Assembly: GCA_018820855.1 (NCBI GenBank) | Contig: JAHJNL010000055.1 | Location: 26,774 to 90,773, forward strand | DNA length: 64,000 nt | Direction: 5' to 3' | Source of the DNA: Pseudomonadota bacterium | GTDB taxonomy: Bacteria; Desulfobacterota; Desulfobulbia; Desulfobulbales; Desulfocapsaceae | In this document: positions 17,688 through 26,402 of the stretch, one piece after another | Layout of the letters: each line of letters begins with the position of its first letter | Numbering within the stretch: the first letter of the stretch is position 1 | Notes under the pieces: model-generated | What the model was told of the DNA's origin: nothing | The model's input: only the letters and a program-made list of their open reading frames with translations | The model's database searches: none | Program-made: the position numbers and the translations under genes

Positions 17688-20030
17688 GTGACATCAAGGA
17701 TTCGACTGATTCATTGCCTGACAGGCTCTATCGGTCTCACCCTTTTTACAATACTGCATCTTGCCGGCTCGGGTAGAGAAAGAGAACTCTACCGCTATTT
17801 CCTGCCCGCTCTGCTTGGTGCTGCTCTGGGATGGGTAATTGCGAATCTCCGTCTTTCCCTTTCCCAAAAAGAAGAAGAAATTCACGATATCCAGGACCTG
17901 TTAGACAGGGAACTTGAGACAAGTGAAGGTCTGCTCAGGACACTGACGGACATGCGCAGCAGTCAGGAGCTGATGCTTGACTCCATCGGAGAGGGAATTT
18001 ATCGTGTCGCCCATGATGGAAAAACCATATTCAGCAATCGAGCGGTCTTGAGCAGTACCGGATTTTCCGAAAAGGAACTGCTCCTGGAAAATCATCACCT
18101 CCTCCTGCACCACAGCCAAAAAGACGGGTCCCCTTATTCTCGGGAATCCTGCCCCGTGCATAAAACCTGCATGGATGGGAAAATACGTCAAGTAACAGGG
18201 GAAGTCTTCTGGCGAAAAGACGGCACCAGCTTTCCTGTAGAATATATTGTCACCCCCACAAGCGAAATCAACGGGACCTATGGGGCAGTGGTCATCTTTC
18301 GTGACATTTCCAGTCACGTTTTTATCCAGCAAAAGCTTGAAGAGAGTGAAGAACAGTTCCGGACACTCCTGGACACCTCCACTGACGCCATTCTTATCCT
18401 GGATGACCAGGGACAAATAACCAAGGCCAATCCTGCCACATTCCGCATCTTCCACTGTCAGGATGAAAAACATCTTCTGGGCAGATCTCTCATGGATTTC
18501 TCCCCAGCCAGACAGCCTGACAACCTCCCGTCTGCTGAGGGTCTGGCAAAACTTCTGGCAGACACACTGAGTCAGGGCTCTTCCTTCAGCGAATGGAAAC
18601 TGCAGCGCAAGGATCTGCAAGAAATCGATGTGACAATCCTGCTGGCGAGGATGGATTTAGGCCATACGACCTTCATACAGGCCAATATCCGCGACATCAG
18701 CCTGCAGAAAAGAGATGAGGAGAAACTGCAGCAGATGAAAGACGAACTGGAAGCCAGGGTCGGGGAACGTACCGCCAGTCTCCGGCAAATAAACAAGGAA
18801 TTGCAGCAGGAGATCATGGAGCATAAGATTGCCATAAAATCAGGCCAAGAGACAAGTCTGGCCAAAACCTGCTCTCTTATAAATATCTCCAGTGAAATTC
18901 AAGCCCCGATCCAATCAATTATCAATATCTGCAAACAGATTCCAACAGAAGAACTCGTCCACCCCCTTGAACGGAATATAACGTTCATCCGTCGTGATGC
19001 CGAACGCCTGCGCCGGCTGAGTACCGATACCCTGAATTTTTCCCAGCTGGAAGCAAATAATCTCATTCTGGTCAGTAAGACTTTCAATGTCCGGACCAGT
19101 GTCCAGAAAACAGTCCATGAGTTTGTTCTGCGGGCTACTGACAAAGACATTTCCCTGACCTGTGACATCCAACCTGCTATTCCTCTGCTCCTTGTCGGAG
19201 ACAGTGAACGTCTCCAGATCATCCTGAGAAAACTTCTCGACAACAGTCTCGAATTTAGCAGCCTGGGACATATTGCTGTGACTGTCAGACTCAAAAAACG
19301 ACTGAATGAGAGCCGTATTATTCTCTCATTCTCCATTCAGGACAGCGGACCGGGAAGAGAGGATAAAGAACAGGGCGATGGCTTGAGTGCCTTGGGACGG
19401 GAATCTCCTCCAGGAGACAAAAACACAAGGGATACAGGGTTAGGACTGTCCCTTAGCAGAAAACTGATCTCCTGCATGGGAGGACGCACAGGAGTGCAGA
19501 ATCTGTCTCAAGAAGGCAGGCTTTTCTGGTTTGACCTCCCCTTCACTGTGGCCGAACAACAACTGCTGACAGAGAAAAAAGGCGAAGAGGACACGAGATT
19601 GCCGCGGCAACTGGAAGGCTACACACTCCTTCTGGCTGACGACGAATATATTAACAGACGGATGTTTTCCTCAATTCTGGAAAATCAGGGCGCCGTGGTT
19701 CACTGTGCAGAGGATGGCAACGAGGCCCTTGAAATTTTAGAAACAAAAAACTTTGACTGCATTCTTATGGACGTGCAGATGCCCAACTGCAACGGTTTTG
19801 AGGCCATGCAGGCCATTCGCCTGCTGGAAATCCAGCAGCAGCAACCACGCACCCCGGCCATTGCGCTAACGGCGCATACCCTTTCCGGTTACAGAACACA
19901 GTGTTATGATGCAGGAATGGATGACTTCATCACCAAACCGGTTGACGCCGACCTGCTGATTACCAGCATCTGCGAACTCCTTCATGCGCGACAGCTTACA
20001 GATTCCGCTGTCTCGACATCTCAAACATAA
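17688..20030 (+). CDS. PAS-domain hybrid sensor kinase with degenerate H-box
   Basis: This 780-residue protein has two N-terminal membrane helices (about 9-26 and 36-52), a short coiled coil, and two PAS domains (about 85-205 and 215-345). A dimerisation coiled coil, an HATPase domain (about 500-625) and a receiver domain (about 645-770) follow. The receiver keeps Asp695 (ILMDVQMP), the acidic pair (LLADDEY) and Lys in ITKPVD. The ATPase keeps its N-box (LLDNSLEF) and G-boxes (DSGPG, GLGLSLSR). In the H-box, however, the usual SHEIRTP reads SSEIQAP, with Ser402 where His should be. It therefore probably cannot autophosphorylate in the usual way. It starts at a GTG after taggaagact. Its 3' end overlaps the convergent rlmB gene by 35 bp. 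Confidence 0.9.
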   Translation: MTSRIRLIHCLTGSIGLTLFTILHLAGSGRERELYRYFLPALLGAALGWVIANLRLSLSQKEEEIHDIQDLLDRELETSEGLLRTLTDMRSSQELMLDSIGEGIYRVAHDGKTIFSNRAVLSSTGFSEKELLLENHHLLLHHSQKDGSPYSRESCPVHKTCMDGKIRQVTGEVFWRKDGTSFPVEYIVTPTSEINGTYGAVVIFRDISSHVFIQQKLEESEEQFRTLLDTSTDAILILDDQGQITKANPATFRIFHCQDEKHLLGRSLMDFSPARQPDNLPSAEGLAKLLADTLSQGSSFSEWKLQRKDLQEIDVTILLARMDLGHTTFIQANIRDISLQKRDEEKLQQMKDELEARVGERTASLRQINKELQQEIMEHKIAIKSGQETSLAKTCSLINISSEIQAPIQSIINICKQIPTEELVHPLERNITFIRRDAERLRRLSTDTLNFSQLEANNLILVSKTFNVRTSVQKTVHEFVLRATDKDISLTCDIQPAIPLLLVGDSERLQIILRKLLDNSLEFSSLGHIAVTVRLKKRLNESRIILSFSIQDSGPGREDKEQGDGLSALGRESPPGDKNTRDTGLGLSLSRKLISCMGGRTGVQNLSQEGRLFWFDLPFTVAEQQLLTEKKGEEDTRLPRQLEGYTLLLADDEYINRRMFSSILENQGAVVHCAEDGNEALEILETKNFDCILMDVQMPNCNGFEAMQAIRLLEIQQQQPRTPAIALTAHTLSGYRTQCYDAGMDDFITKPVDADLLITSICELLHARQLTDSAVSTSQT

Positions 20031-20799
20031 TCACTCCCGCGGCCACAGAGCTGTTCAGAGAGTCCAGCTGTCCCTCCATGGGAATGGAAATAAGAACATC
20101 GCATTGCTTACGCACCAGAGGACGTATCCCCTGTCCCTCACTGCCCACAACCACGCAGGCCGGGACAGCCAGGTCGGCCTCATACAGTGACTGAGCCTCG
20201 GCGTCTTTCACGGCACCAAATATCCAGGCACCTGCCTTTTTCAAGGCTTGCAGGGAAGTGGCCAGGTTCGTTACCTGGCAGATATCGATATGAGACATTG
20301 CCCCGGCCGCTGATTTGGCAGCAGTCCCTCCAAGTGGAGCGGAACGTTCCCTGGTCAACAGTACCCCGTTCATCCCTGATGCATGAGCGGAACGGATGAT
20401 AGCCCCCAGGTTATGCGGATCCTGCAGAGAATCAAGAACAATAAGCCGCGGGTTCACACCGTTTGCCACCAGAGCAGTGAACTTGTCCAGCAGCTCTTCA
20501 AAAGGCAGCAGCTTGGTCTGTGATATTCGAGCCACCACACCCTGATGACGGACCTGAGATGCATCTTCTCCGGTCAGACGAAGGGAAGTGACAAAGGAGG
20601 TCTTGATCCCTGCTGCGCGCGCACGTTCAATGATTTCTTCGCGCTTGCCGCCCTTCCGGTCCTTGACCACGATGATCTCGCTGATGCGCTCTGCTTCCTG
20701 TTCCAGGGCTTCATATACTGGATGAATCCCCCAGAGCAGATCGTCACTGAGGCGGATCTTCCGTTCATTTGCCTTATGGTTGCTGTCTTTTGTTTTCAC
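19996..20799 (-). CDS. rlmB: 23S rRNA 2'-O-ribose methyltransferase, TrmH/RlmB family
   Basis: This 267-residue protein has an N-terminal substrate-binding domain (about 18-98, LLWGIHPVYEALEQEAERI) and a C-terminal SPOUT methyltransferase domain. The three family motifs are present: NLGAIIRSAHASGMNGVLL, VVGSEGQGIRPLV and ISIPMEGQLDSLNSSVA. RlmB methylates G2251 of 23S rRNA with SAM; closely related TrmH proteins act on tRNA, so the exact target is inferred. The start overlaps the gmk stop by 4 bp. It ends the DUF3786-hldA-yicC-remA-gmk-rlmB set and converges on the sensor kinase with a 35-bp overlap. Confidence 0.93.
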   Translation of the reverse strand: MKTKDSNHKANERKIRLSDDLLWGIHPVYEALEQEAERISEIIVVKDRKGGKREEIIERARAAGIKTSFVTSLRLTGEDASQVRHQGVVARISQTKLLPFEELLDKFTALVANGVNPRLIVLDSLQDPHNLGAIIRSAHASGMNGVLLTRERSAPLGGTAAKSAAGAMSHIDICQVTNLATSLQALKKAGAWIFGAVKDAEAQSLYEADLAVPACVVVGSEGQGIRPLVRKQCDVLISIPMEGQLDSLNSSVAAGVIMFEMSRQRNL

Positions 20800-21413
20800 G
20801 TTTTCTTCACCAGAACTATAGGTTCTCCTGTAGGCAGCCTGTGTCCACGACTCCGTTCGGCAATAATCACTGCCTGCAAGGTGCTGGCCGCCTCTTCCAG
20901 TGAATCGTTAATCACCAGATAGTCATAGGCGGGTGCCGCCGCCATTTCCCAGGCAGCATTCTTCAGACGCAGCTCAATGGTCTCCTGACTGTCTGTCCCC
21001 CGTCCGCGCAACCGCCGTTCCAGTTCTAAGAGTGTCGGCGGTGCAATAAAAACAGAGACAGCCGCAACGGTTTTATCCTTAGCAATAATCGCTGCCCCCT
21101 GAACATCGATATCGAGGATGATATCCTGCCCCTGCTCCAGCTGTTTCATAACTGCCGGGCGACTGGTCCCGTAAAAATTTCCATGGACTTCTGCCCATTC
21201 AAGAAAAAGCCCCTGGTCACGCATGGCCTGAAACTCTTGCACGGAGACGAAGTGATAGTCCACACCGTTCTTCTCACCGCTACGCGGTGACCTGGTGGTA
21301 TGAGAAACAGAAAAGGCAAGTCCCGGCACCCGGGCCATCACCTTTTTCAGAAGGGTTGTCTTACCAGCCCCTGAAGGAGCGGAGAGGATAAAAAGCTGCC
21401 CTTTTACTGCCAT
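20796..21413 (-). CDS. gmk: Guanylate kinase
   Basis: This 205-residue cytoplasmic enzyme phosphorylates GMP to GDP with ATP. The P-loop is SAPSGAGKTTLLKK (about 11-24), followed by the GMP-binding motif SHTTRSPRSGEKNGVDYHFV and EWAEVHGNFYGTSR, all hallmarks of bacterial Gmk at the usual length. It sits 1 bp after remA and overlaps rlmB by 4 bp. The remA-gmk order is widely conserved. No rpoZ gene, which often follows gmk, is found here. Confidence 0.97.
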   Translation of the reverse strand: MAVKGQLFILSAPSGAGKTTLLKKVMARVPGLAFSVSHTTRSPRSGEKNGVDYHFVSVQEFQAMRDQGLFLEWAEVHGNFYGTSRPAVMKQLEQGQDIILDIDVQGAAIIAKDKTVAAVSVFIAPPTLLELERRLRGRGTDSQETIELRLKNAAWEMAAAPAYDYLVINDSLEEAASTLQAVIIAERSRGHRLPTGEPIVLVKKT

Positions 21414-21414
21414 C

Positions 21415-21699
21415 CTATTCTGTCTCCTGTCCTGTCAGTGCCCTGGTCAAGTGCGGACTCAACTGCAACGTCGCCAGACGCTGACTGATGGTGTCCGGTT
21501 GAATGGAGGAGAGAATAACATGATTGGAATCCATGATCAAAAGAGATCTGGTCCGTCTGCCCTCCGTCACATCCACAAGTCTTCCCGCATCCTTGGCCAG
21601 TTCCTTCAATTTCCGTGCAGGTGAGGAACCGGTGTTGATCACGGCAATAATCCGATTGGCCATCACTGTATTTCCGAATCCGATATTAATCAGTTGCAT
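21415..21699 (-). CDS. remA: RemA/DUF370 family protein
   Basis: This 94-residue protein matches the DUF370/RemA family from its first residues ([39 protein letters not shown]). In Bacillus, RemA is a DNA-binding activator of matrix genes that forms ring-like oligomers; its role in proteobacteria is not established. The extra C-terminal tail after about residue 80 ([15 protein letters not shown]) is usual in this lineage. It is tightly coupled to gmk with a 1-bp gap, the widespread yicC-remA-gmk arrangement. Confidence 0.92.
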   Translation of the reverse strand: MQLINIGFGNTVMANRIIAVINTGSSPARKLKELAKDAGRLVDVTEGRRTRSLLIMDSNHVILSSIQPDTISQRLATLQLSPHLTRALTGQETE

Positions 21700-21811
21700 T
21701 AGAGTTGTTTACCCTGATCAAGTTGATTAGCGTGTTCATGGCATACCACACTAGTTACTACTCGCAGCCAGCCTTCTACTTCCAGCCTTCACCCTACCAA
21801 TCCGAAACCTG

Positions 21812-22693
21812 CTATTCAATATTCTGAATCTGTTCCCGCATTTTTTCCAATTCACTCTTGAGTTCTACTGTGAGATAGGCAATGCTCGCATCATTAATTT
21901 TGGAGGCCATGGTATTGACCTCACGCAGAAATTCCTGAAGAAGAAAATCAATCTTGCGGCCGGTTGCCTCTGCCGCTTCCAGAAAAGAACGAAACTGATT
22001 GATATGACTGTGTAAACGAACAATTTCTTCTGTAACATCGGTTTTATCGGCAAGAATGGCAATTTCCTGGGCCAAGCGCTGTGGATCCAGCTGGACATTG
22101 TCGAGAAGTTTCTGCAATCGCTCTTTAAGATTCTGCTCTCTGCGTTGCAGGAGTTCAGGGATAGCGGCTTCTATACTCTGGACAACCTGCGAGAAATGGT
22201 CCAGCCGCTCCTGGAGATCCCTGGCCATGGCATCTCCCTCCTCACTGCGCATAATATCACAGGCAACAAGGGCCTGCTGCAAAGCAGGCTCCATAGATGA
22301 CCAGACCGCCTCCAGATCCTCTTCCCTCTGCTCTCGAGCCAGAATATCCGGATAGGAAGCAAGCTGAGAAAGTGTTGTATCATCAGTGAGATCCAGTGCT
22401 TTACCAAGGCTTGCCAAGGCATCACGATAAATAGTCGCAAGGCTGGTATTCACCCGCATCTCCAGAAGATCTGAAAAATCTCCGGTAACCGAGAGCAGAA
22501 CATCCACTCTGCCACGTGAAAGAGTTGCAGCGACTTCTTTTCGCACCCGTTCCTCAAGTCCTGCATAGCCTTTCGGCAGCTTGATTTTGAGATCAAGATA
22601 GCGATGGTTGACACAGCGGATCTCAACAGTCCACATCCTGCCTCCCACCTCTGCCTCTCCCCTACCGAATCCGGTCATACTTTTGCTAGACAT
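21812..22693 (-). CDS. yicC: YicC family endoribonuclease
   Basis: This 293-residue protein opens with the family signature KSMTGFGRGEAEVGG and continues WTVEIRCVNHRYLDLKIKLP. It closes with the conserved GRKIDFLLQEFLREVNTMAS and NDASIAYLTVELKSELEKMR. YicC proteins are cytoplasmic endoribonucleases; E. coli YicC helps degrade the small RNA RyhB. The start is placed at ATG 22693, 5 bp after the hldA stop and behind a GGGTGA site. A GTG at 22702 overlaps hldA and is less likely. The neighbouring order yicC-remA-gmk is conserved across bacteria. Confidence 0.94.
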   Translation of the reverse strand: MSSKSMTGFGRGEAEVGGRMWTVEIRCVNHRYLDLKIKLPKGYAGLEERVRKEVAATLSRGRVDVLLSVTGDFSDLLEMRVNTSLATIYRDALASLGKALDLTDDTTLSQLASYPDILAREQREEDLEAVWSSMEPALQQALVACDIMRSEEGDAMARDLQERLDHFSQVVQSIEAAIPELLQRREQNLKERLQKLLDNVQLDPQRLAQEIAILADKTDVTEEIVRLHSHINQFRSFLEAAEATGRKIDFLLQEFLREVNTMASKINDASIAYLTVELKSELEKMREQIQNIE

Positions 22694-22698
22694 GTGCG

Positions 22699-23721
22699 TC
22701 ACCCGCAGCTGGTAAATGCTGTTTCAATTTTCTCCTCGCCATGCAACACAGCGAGGAGTTCTTCTGGACTGACTGTAGCAGTTCCCACCTTGCCGACCAC
22801 CACTCCGGCGGCAATATTGGCAAGAGCCGCCGCTACACCAAAGGGAGCACCGACGGCGAGCCCCAGGGCCAGCACTGCAATCACCGTATCGCCTGCACCC
22901 GTCACATCAAAAACCTCGCGGGCAGTGGTGGGAATGGAGACCAGTTCCTTTCCCTTCTCCAGCAGGGCCATTCCTGCCTCTCCTCTGGTTATAAGAACTG
23001 CCTGACAACCAACCTGCTGCAGCAGGATTTCGGCTGCTGCCCGAAGCTCTTCGATGTTGCGAATGCGTATTCCCGACATCTTTTCTGCTTCAATATGGTT
23101 GGGGGTAATAAGAGTTGCCCCGAAAAAACGATCCGGCTGTTCAGGTTTCGGATCAACGACCACCGGTATCTTTCTCCCAGTCTCTTTTTCCACCTGGGCT
23201 ACCCGGGTCAGAAGATGATTCATTAAGGGCTTAGAGATAACCCCTTTGTAGTAATCAGAGATGATTATTGCATCAAAATCAGCAATATTCTCCTCAAGGA
23301 ACGAATTCATAGCCGCAATCGTTGTCTCAGAAGGAGTACCGGTCTGCTCCCGATCAAAACGAACCACCTGCTGCCCCTGTGCCACCACCCGGGTCTTTAC
23401 CGTTGTCGGACGTTTTCCTTTGACAAGACCGTGGGTTGATGCACCGAGATCCTGCAATAATCCCTGCAGACGGCCACCCATCTCATCATTCCCAATAATG
23501 CCACAAAGGACAGCCTCTGCCCCCAGAGAATAAATGTTGTGCAGGACGTTGGCACCGCCCCCAAGCAGCAATTCTTCCTTGGTTACGTTGACCACGGGAA
23601 CGGGGGCCTCCGGTGAAATTCTGCTCACGGTTCCCCATATAAAATGATCTACGATAATATCGCCTACCACCAGGATTTTTTTCCCGGCCACCTGCTGTAC
23701 CAGACCTTCCAACTCGCTCAT
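22699..23721 (-). CDS. hldA: D-glycero-beta-D-manno-heptose-7-phosphate kinase
   Basis: This 340-residue PfkB/ribokinase-family protein matches the kinase half of HldE. It has GDIIVDHFIWGTVSRISPEA at the N-terminus, the sugar-binding LLGGGANVLHNI, DPKPEQPDRFFGATLITPNH, and the catalytic anion-hole motif DVTGAGDTVIAVLAL with its Asp near residue 280. It adds a second phosphate at C1 of heptose 7-phosphate in ADP-heptose synthesis for lipopolysaccharide. The nucleotidyltransferase half of E. coli HldE is absent, so it is the single-domain form (rfaE1/hldA). The start at 23721 follows ggggagattg. Confidence 0.94.
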   Translation of the reverse strand: MSELEGLVQQVAGKKILVVGDIIVDHFIWGTVSRISPEAPVPVVNVTKEELLLGGGANVLHNIYSLGAEAVLCGIIGNDEMGGRLQGLLQDLGASTHGLVKGKRPTTVKTRVVAQGQQVVRFDREQTGTPSETTIAAMNSFLEENIADFDAIIISDYYKGVISKPLMNHLLTRVAQVEKETGRKIPVVVDPKPEQPDRFFGATLITPNHIEAEKMSGIRIRNIEELRAAAEILLQQVGCQAVLITRGEAGMALLEKGKELVSIPTTAREVFDVTGAGDTVIAVLALGLAVGAPFGVAAALANIAAGVVVGKVGTATVSPEELLAVLHGEEKIETAFTSCG

Positions 23722-23792
23722 CAATCTCCCCAACTCGTGACTATTTCAGTGCTAAAAATAAATTACAAAAAATCTCAAAAGCTGACTTCTCC

Positions 23793-24620
23793 TCAGCTCC
23801 CCAACTTCAGCCAACGCTCCGCCATGCGCTCAGAGGCAAAAACCAACGATTCTATATCGAGAAAAGCCAACACATCCTGATCAAAAAGCACCTTCACTTT
23901 TGCTGGAAAATGATCTTCCTGCTCTTCATCCCAGAAAAGGACAAAAAGGGGCAGGCGGGGCAATACCGGTACCAGAAAGGCAGCGGTGCAACTCTGTTCC
24001 GAGTCTTCCTGCAGGACAGCATCCAAAAGAGGCGCACATCGTTTGAGAAGGTCTGGTCTGCCAGTGAAATAAGAAGCTATCCGTTCCTCACAGTAGACTC
24101 GCAGGGTCCGAATCTTGGAAATTGAGTTGGGTAAGGACTCCATCCCAATCCACTCCTGCTTTGGTTTCCTGGCGCCAGCACCGAAATGCACATAATTATA
24201 GAGCAGAATCTGATCTCTGGGATCTTCCGCCTCGTTCCCATCAATAAGGATACCTTTATGGGAGAGTTCTACATCCTGGCCAAGAAACCTGAAACAGAGA
24301 GTATCCTCTTCAGGACCGGACCACTCACAGCCTATTGATTCTGCTACCGAAGAAAAATCTATACCACTGGTCTTGTCCTTGAGATGGGCGACCAGGGCCA
24401 GATCCTTCTCATCAAGGAGTTTTGCCACTCCCCGTAAACCATCCTTCCCTCTTTCCTGAGCGCCAAATTCCTCTCCCAGAAGTGACTGGTCAATATAGGG
24501 ACATTTCACCGGATCCTCGCCACCTTTGGTGACGGCAGCAGCAAAGGCCAGGCAGGCGGCATAGCCGCATTCACCGCAGTTAGTCCGGGGGGTAAATTTT
24601 ATAAATTCAAGAGGCTGCAT
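23793..24620 (-). CDS. Four-Cys iron-sulfur plus DUF3786 domain protein
   Basis: This protein has 275 residues. The N-terminus has a four-cysteine Fe-S motif (NCGECGYAACLAFA... KCPY) like that of the gamma subunit of the acetyl-CoA decarbonylase complex and RnfB. Residues 85-265 match DUF3786, a domain found mostly in anaerobes of the deltaproteobacteria and clostridia. It is probably a cytoplasmic iron-sulfur protein linked to C1 or corrinoid metabolism, but no function is proven and no such partner genes are nearby. It is the first gene of the set leading to hldA, yicC, remA, gmk and rlmB, and is separated from ompH by a strong terminator. Confidence 0.85.
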   Translation of the reverse strand: MQPLEFIKFTPRTNCGECGYAACLAFAAAVTKGGEDPVKCPYIDQSLLGEEFGAQERGKDGLRGVAKLLDEKDLALVAHLKDKTSGIDFSSVAESIGCEWSGPEEDTLCFRFLGQDVELSHKGILIDGNEAEDPRDQILLYNYVHFGAGARKPKQEWIGMESLPNSISKIRTLRVYCEERIASYFTGRPDLLKRCAPLLDAVLQEDSEQSCTAAFLVPVLPRLPLFVLFWDEEQEDHFPAKVKVLFDQDVLAFLDIESLVFASERMAERWLKLGS

Positions 24621-24645
24621 GGATTCTTGTCATATTTGACGGACA

Positions 24646-24684
24646 AAGAAAAACGATGCAGAGGGCCAAGCCCTCTGCATCGTT
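24646..24684 (-). terminator. Strong terminator after ompH
   Basis: A 15-bp perfect stem (24652-24666 and 24670-24684; minus strand aacgatgcagagggc / gccctctgcatcgtt) with a 3-base loop is followed on the minus strand by ttttctttg. An A-run precedes the stem on the minus-strand template side, so it could also act weakly in the other direction. Confidence 0.9.
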
Positions 24685-24721
24685 AGCAAAAAAAAAACAA
24701 ATCAGAGTGAACAAGCCGCCC

Positions 24722-25249
24722 TTATTTCATGCGCTTGTCCAATTCTTTTTGCACCTCGTCACTGACATCAACACCATTGGCGGCAAAGAGTACACCAACC
24801 TTGGAATCCAGGATCACGAGATACCCGTTTTTCTGACCATAGGTATTGACAACGGTCTGCAACATCTTAAGAATAGGCTCCAGTTCCTTATCCTGCAGTT
24901 GCTTGAGTTCAATCTGTGCATCCTCACTTTTCACCTGCAGTTCACGCTGTTTTTTCTGAAGTTCACGGACTTTTTCCGCTTTTTTCTCAGCACTCCAGGC
25001 CGAACTTTTCTTTTCAATTTCTTCCTGCAGAACGACCAGTGAATCCTGCTCAGTCTTAAATTTAGACTGCAATTCATTCATTCTCTTCTCAAAAATATCT
25101 TTTGCTTTGCGACCGGCAGAAGATTCGAGCAATACCTTCTGGATATTCATAACCCCGATCTTTGTCCCTTCGGCACGAACACAGGTGCTATCAAGGGCAA
25201 AAGTTGCAAGAACCACCAGGGTGACTGTCAACAATATACGTTTCAACAT
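24722..25249 (-). CDS. OmpH/Skp family periplasmic chaperone
   Basis: This 175-residue protein has a signal peptide (about 1-26, ILLTVTLVVLATFALDSTCV, cleaved near VRA-EG). The Skp core follows with KIGVMNIQKVLLESSAGRKA, long coiled-coil arms (about 60-140, rich in K, E and Q) and the closing strand NGYLVILDSKVGVLFAANGV. Skp is a trimeric jellyfish-shaped chaperone that holds outer-membrane proteins in the periplasm. The usual neighbours bamA and lpxD are absent here. It is monocistronic with a strong terminator, downstream of pal. Confidence 0.92.
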   Translation of the reverse strand: MLKRILLTVTLVVLATFALDSTCVRAEGTKIGVMNIQKVLLESSAGRKAKDIFEKRMNELQSKFKTEQDSLVVLQEEIEKKSSAWSAEKKAEKVRELQKKQRELQVKSEDAQIELKQLQDKELEPILKMLQTVVNTYGQKNGYLVILDSKVGVLFAANGVDVSDEVQKELDKRMK

Positions 25250-25395
25250 CCTATTTTTCTCCTGTTTGGTATGAATTTAACAATTTACTATTCCTCATAA
25301 TGAGATCGTAACAGTTCAGGTGTTCAGCCTTCAGCCCATGAAACTGAATAATTACATTTTAGCGAAACAACCTGAGGTAATTCTCATACTAAAGG

Positions 25396-25908
25396 TTACT
25401 CAATGACAAAATCATCACGGCGGTTTTGGGCCTGTGCCATCTCATCGGGTCCATGAAGCAGGATTTTCTCCTCGCCAAAACTGACCGTAGTGATACGGTC
25501 CGAAGATATTCCAAGGTTAACGAGGTATTTTTTAGCAGCAAGTGCCCGTTTCTCACCCAGAGCCAGATTATACTCTCTGGTCCCCTTAGGATCACAGTTT
25601 CCTTCTATCCTGATTTTCACATTTTCTTCTGTCTTCAAAAAATCCGCATTGACCTGAATACGCGGTTGCTGATCGCCACGGATGGAATAATCATCGAAGT
25701 CGAAATAAACCGGCAACATAGGGCCAGAGGTGCGGCCTTCCATAATACCACTAGGTTGGGATTCCAAGGACTCTGCCGTGCCCATAGCCGTGGGGTCTTG
25801 CTCAAGCCCTACCTCCTGCTCCGAAACCTTTTTGCCGGAACACCCGGCCAAGAACAGAAAAAAATATGCCATAACGATTCCGAGACAAATACTGTTTCTA
25901 CTCTTCAT
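25396..25908 (-). CDS. pal: Peptidoglycan-associated lipoprotein (Pal/OmpA family)
   Basis: This protein has 170 residues from the start at 25908, chosen because gggaggag lies about 5 bp before it. A lipoprotein signal peptide ends at LAGC with lipidated Cys23. A linker (about 24-70) leads to the OmpA-like domain, with VYFDFDDYSIRGDQ, IRIEGNCDPKGTREYNLALG and EKRALAAKKYLVNLGI. These are the residues that bind diaminopimelate of peptidoglycan. Pal ties the outer membrane to the wall as part of Tol-Pal. The tol genes are not beside it, so another OmpA-family lipoprotein is possible, but the EGNCD...GT form favours Pal. Confidence 0.9.
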   Translation of the reverse strand: MKSRNSICLGIVMAYFFLFLAGCSGKKVSEQEVGLEQDPTAMGTAESLESQPSGIMEGRTSGPMLPVYFDFDDYSIRGDQQPRIQVNADFLKTEENVKIRIEGNCDPKGTREYNLALGEKRALAAKKYLVNLGISSDRITTVSFGEEKILLHGPDEMAQAQNRRDDFVIE

Positions 25909-25941
25909 ACTCTCCTCCCACAAACTAATATATCTTAACAT

Positions 25942-26402
25942 AACATAGCCGCTACAATACTTTTGAAGTTTTAAAAATCAATTTATTAGTCTAATGCTAT
26001 TTTTCAAAAAACACCAGACGTTTTCCCTGGATGCTGACAAGATCCGGAACAGAAAGAAGGCATCCGCTCTTTTCTGTATTTTTCCGGAACCTATTACTTT
26101 GTTTTTAGAATCTTACAAGTAATTCCTTTGCTTTTTATGACAAAGAAGAAAAAAAAACCGACACCTTCTAGAATTAGTACCTATTGTTGAGATATTGGAA
26201 TGCTCAAAGAAACACTGAAAAGAGTTCATTGGTTCTTTTTTACCTACCGGATTTTCCCAGTAAAGCGATTTACCCTTGATAAATATTGTTCATACCTCTA
26301 AATTCAACATTGTCCGAAGCTATATAAATGCCAGGATCATGACGAGAACAGCTGAAAAACATTATACATTTTCTAAAAAACTAGCCTCTCAACACAAACA
26401 CC
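25942..26402. other. Divergent intergenic region between pal and glgP
   Basis: No gene is supported. A plus-strand promoter candidate TTGATA (26276-26281), a 17-bp spacer and TAAATT (26299-26304) points at glgP. An imperfect hairpin lies near 26048-26095 (tccgga and acagaaa arms pairing with tttctgt and tccgga), with no assignable role. Confidence 0.45.
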
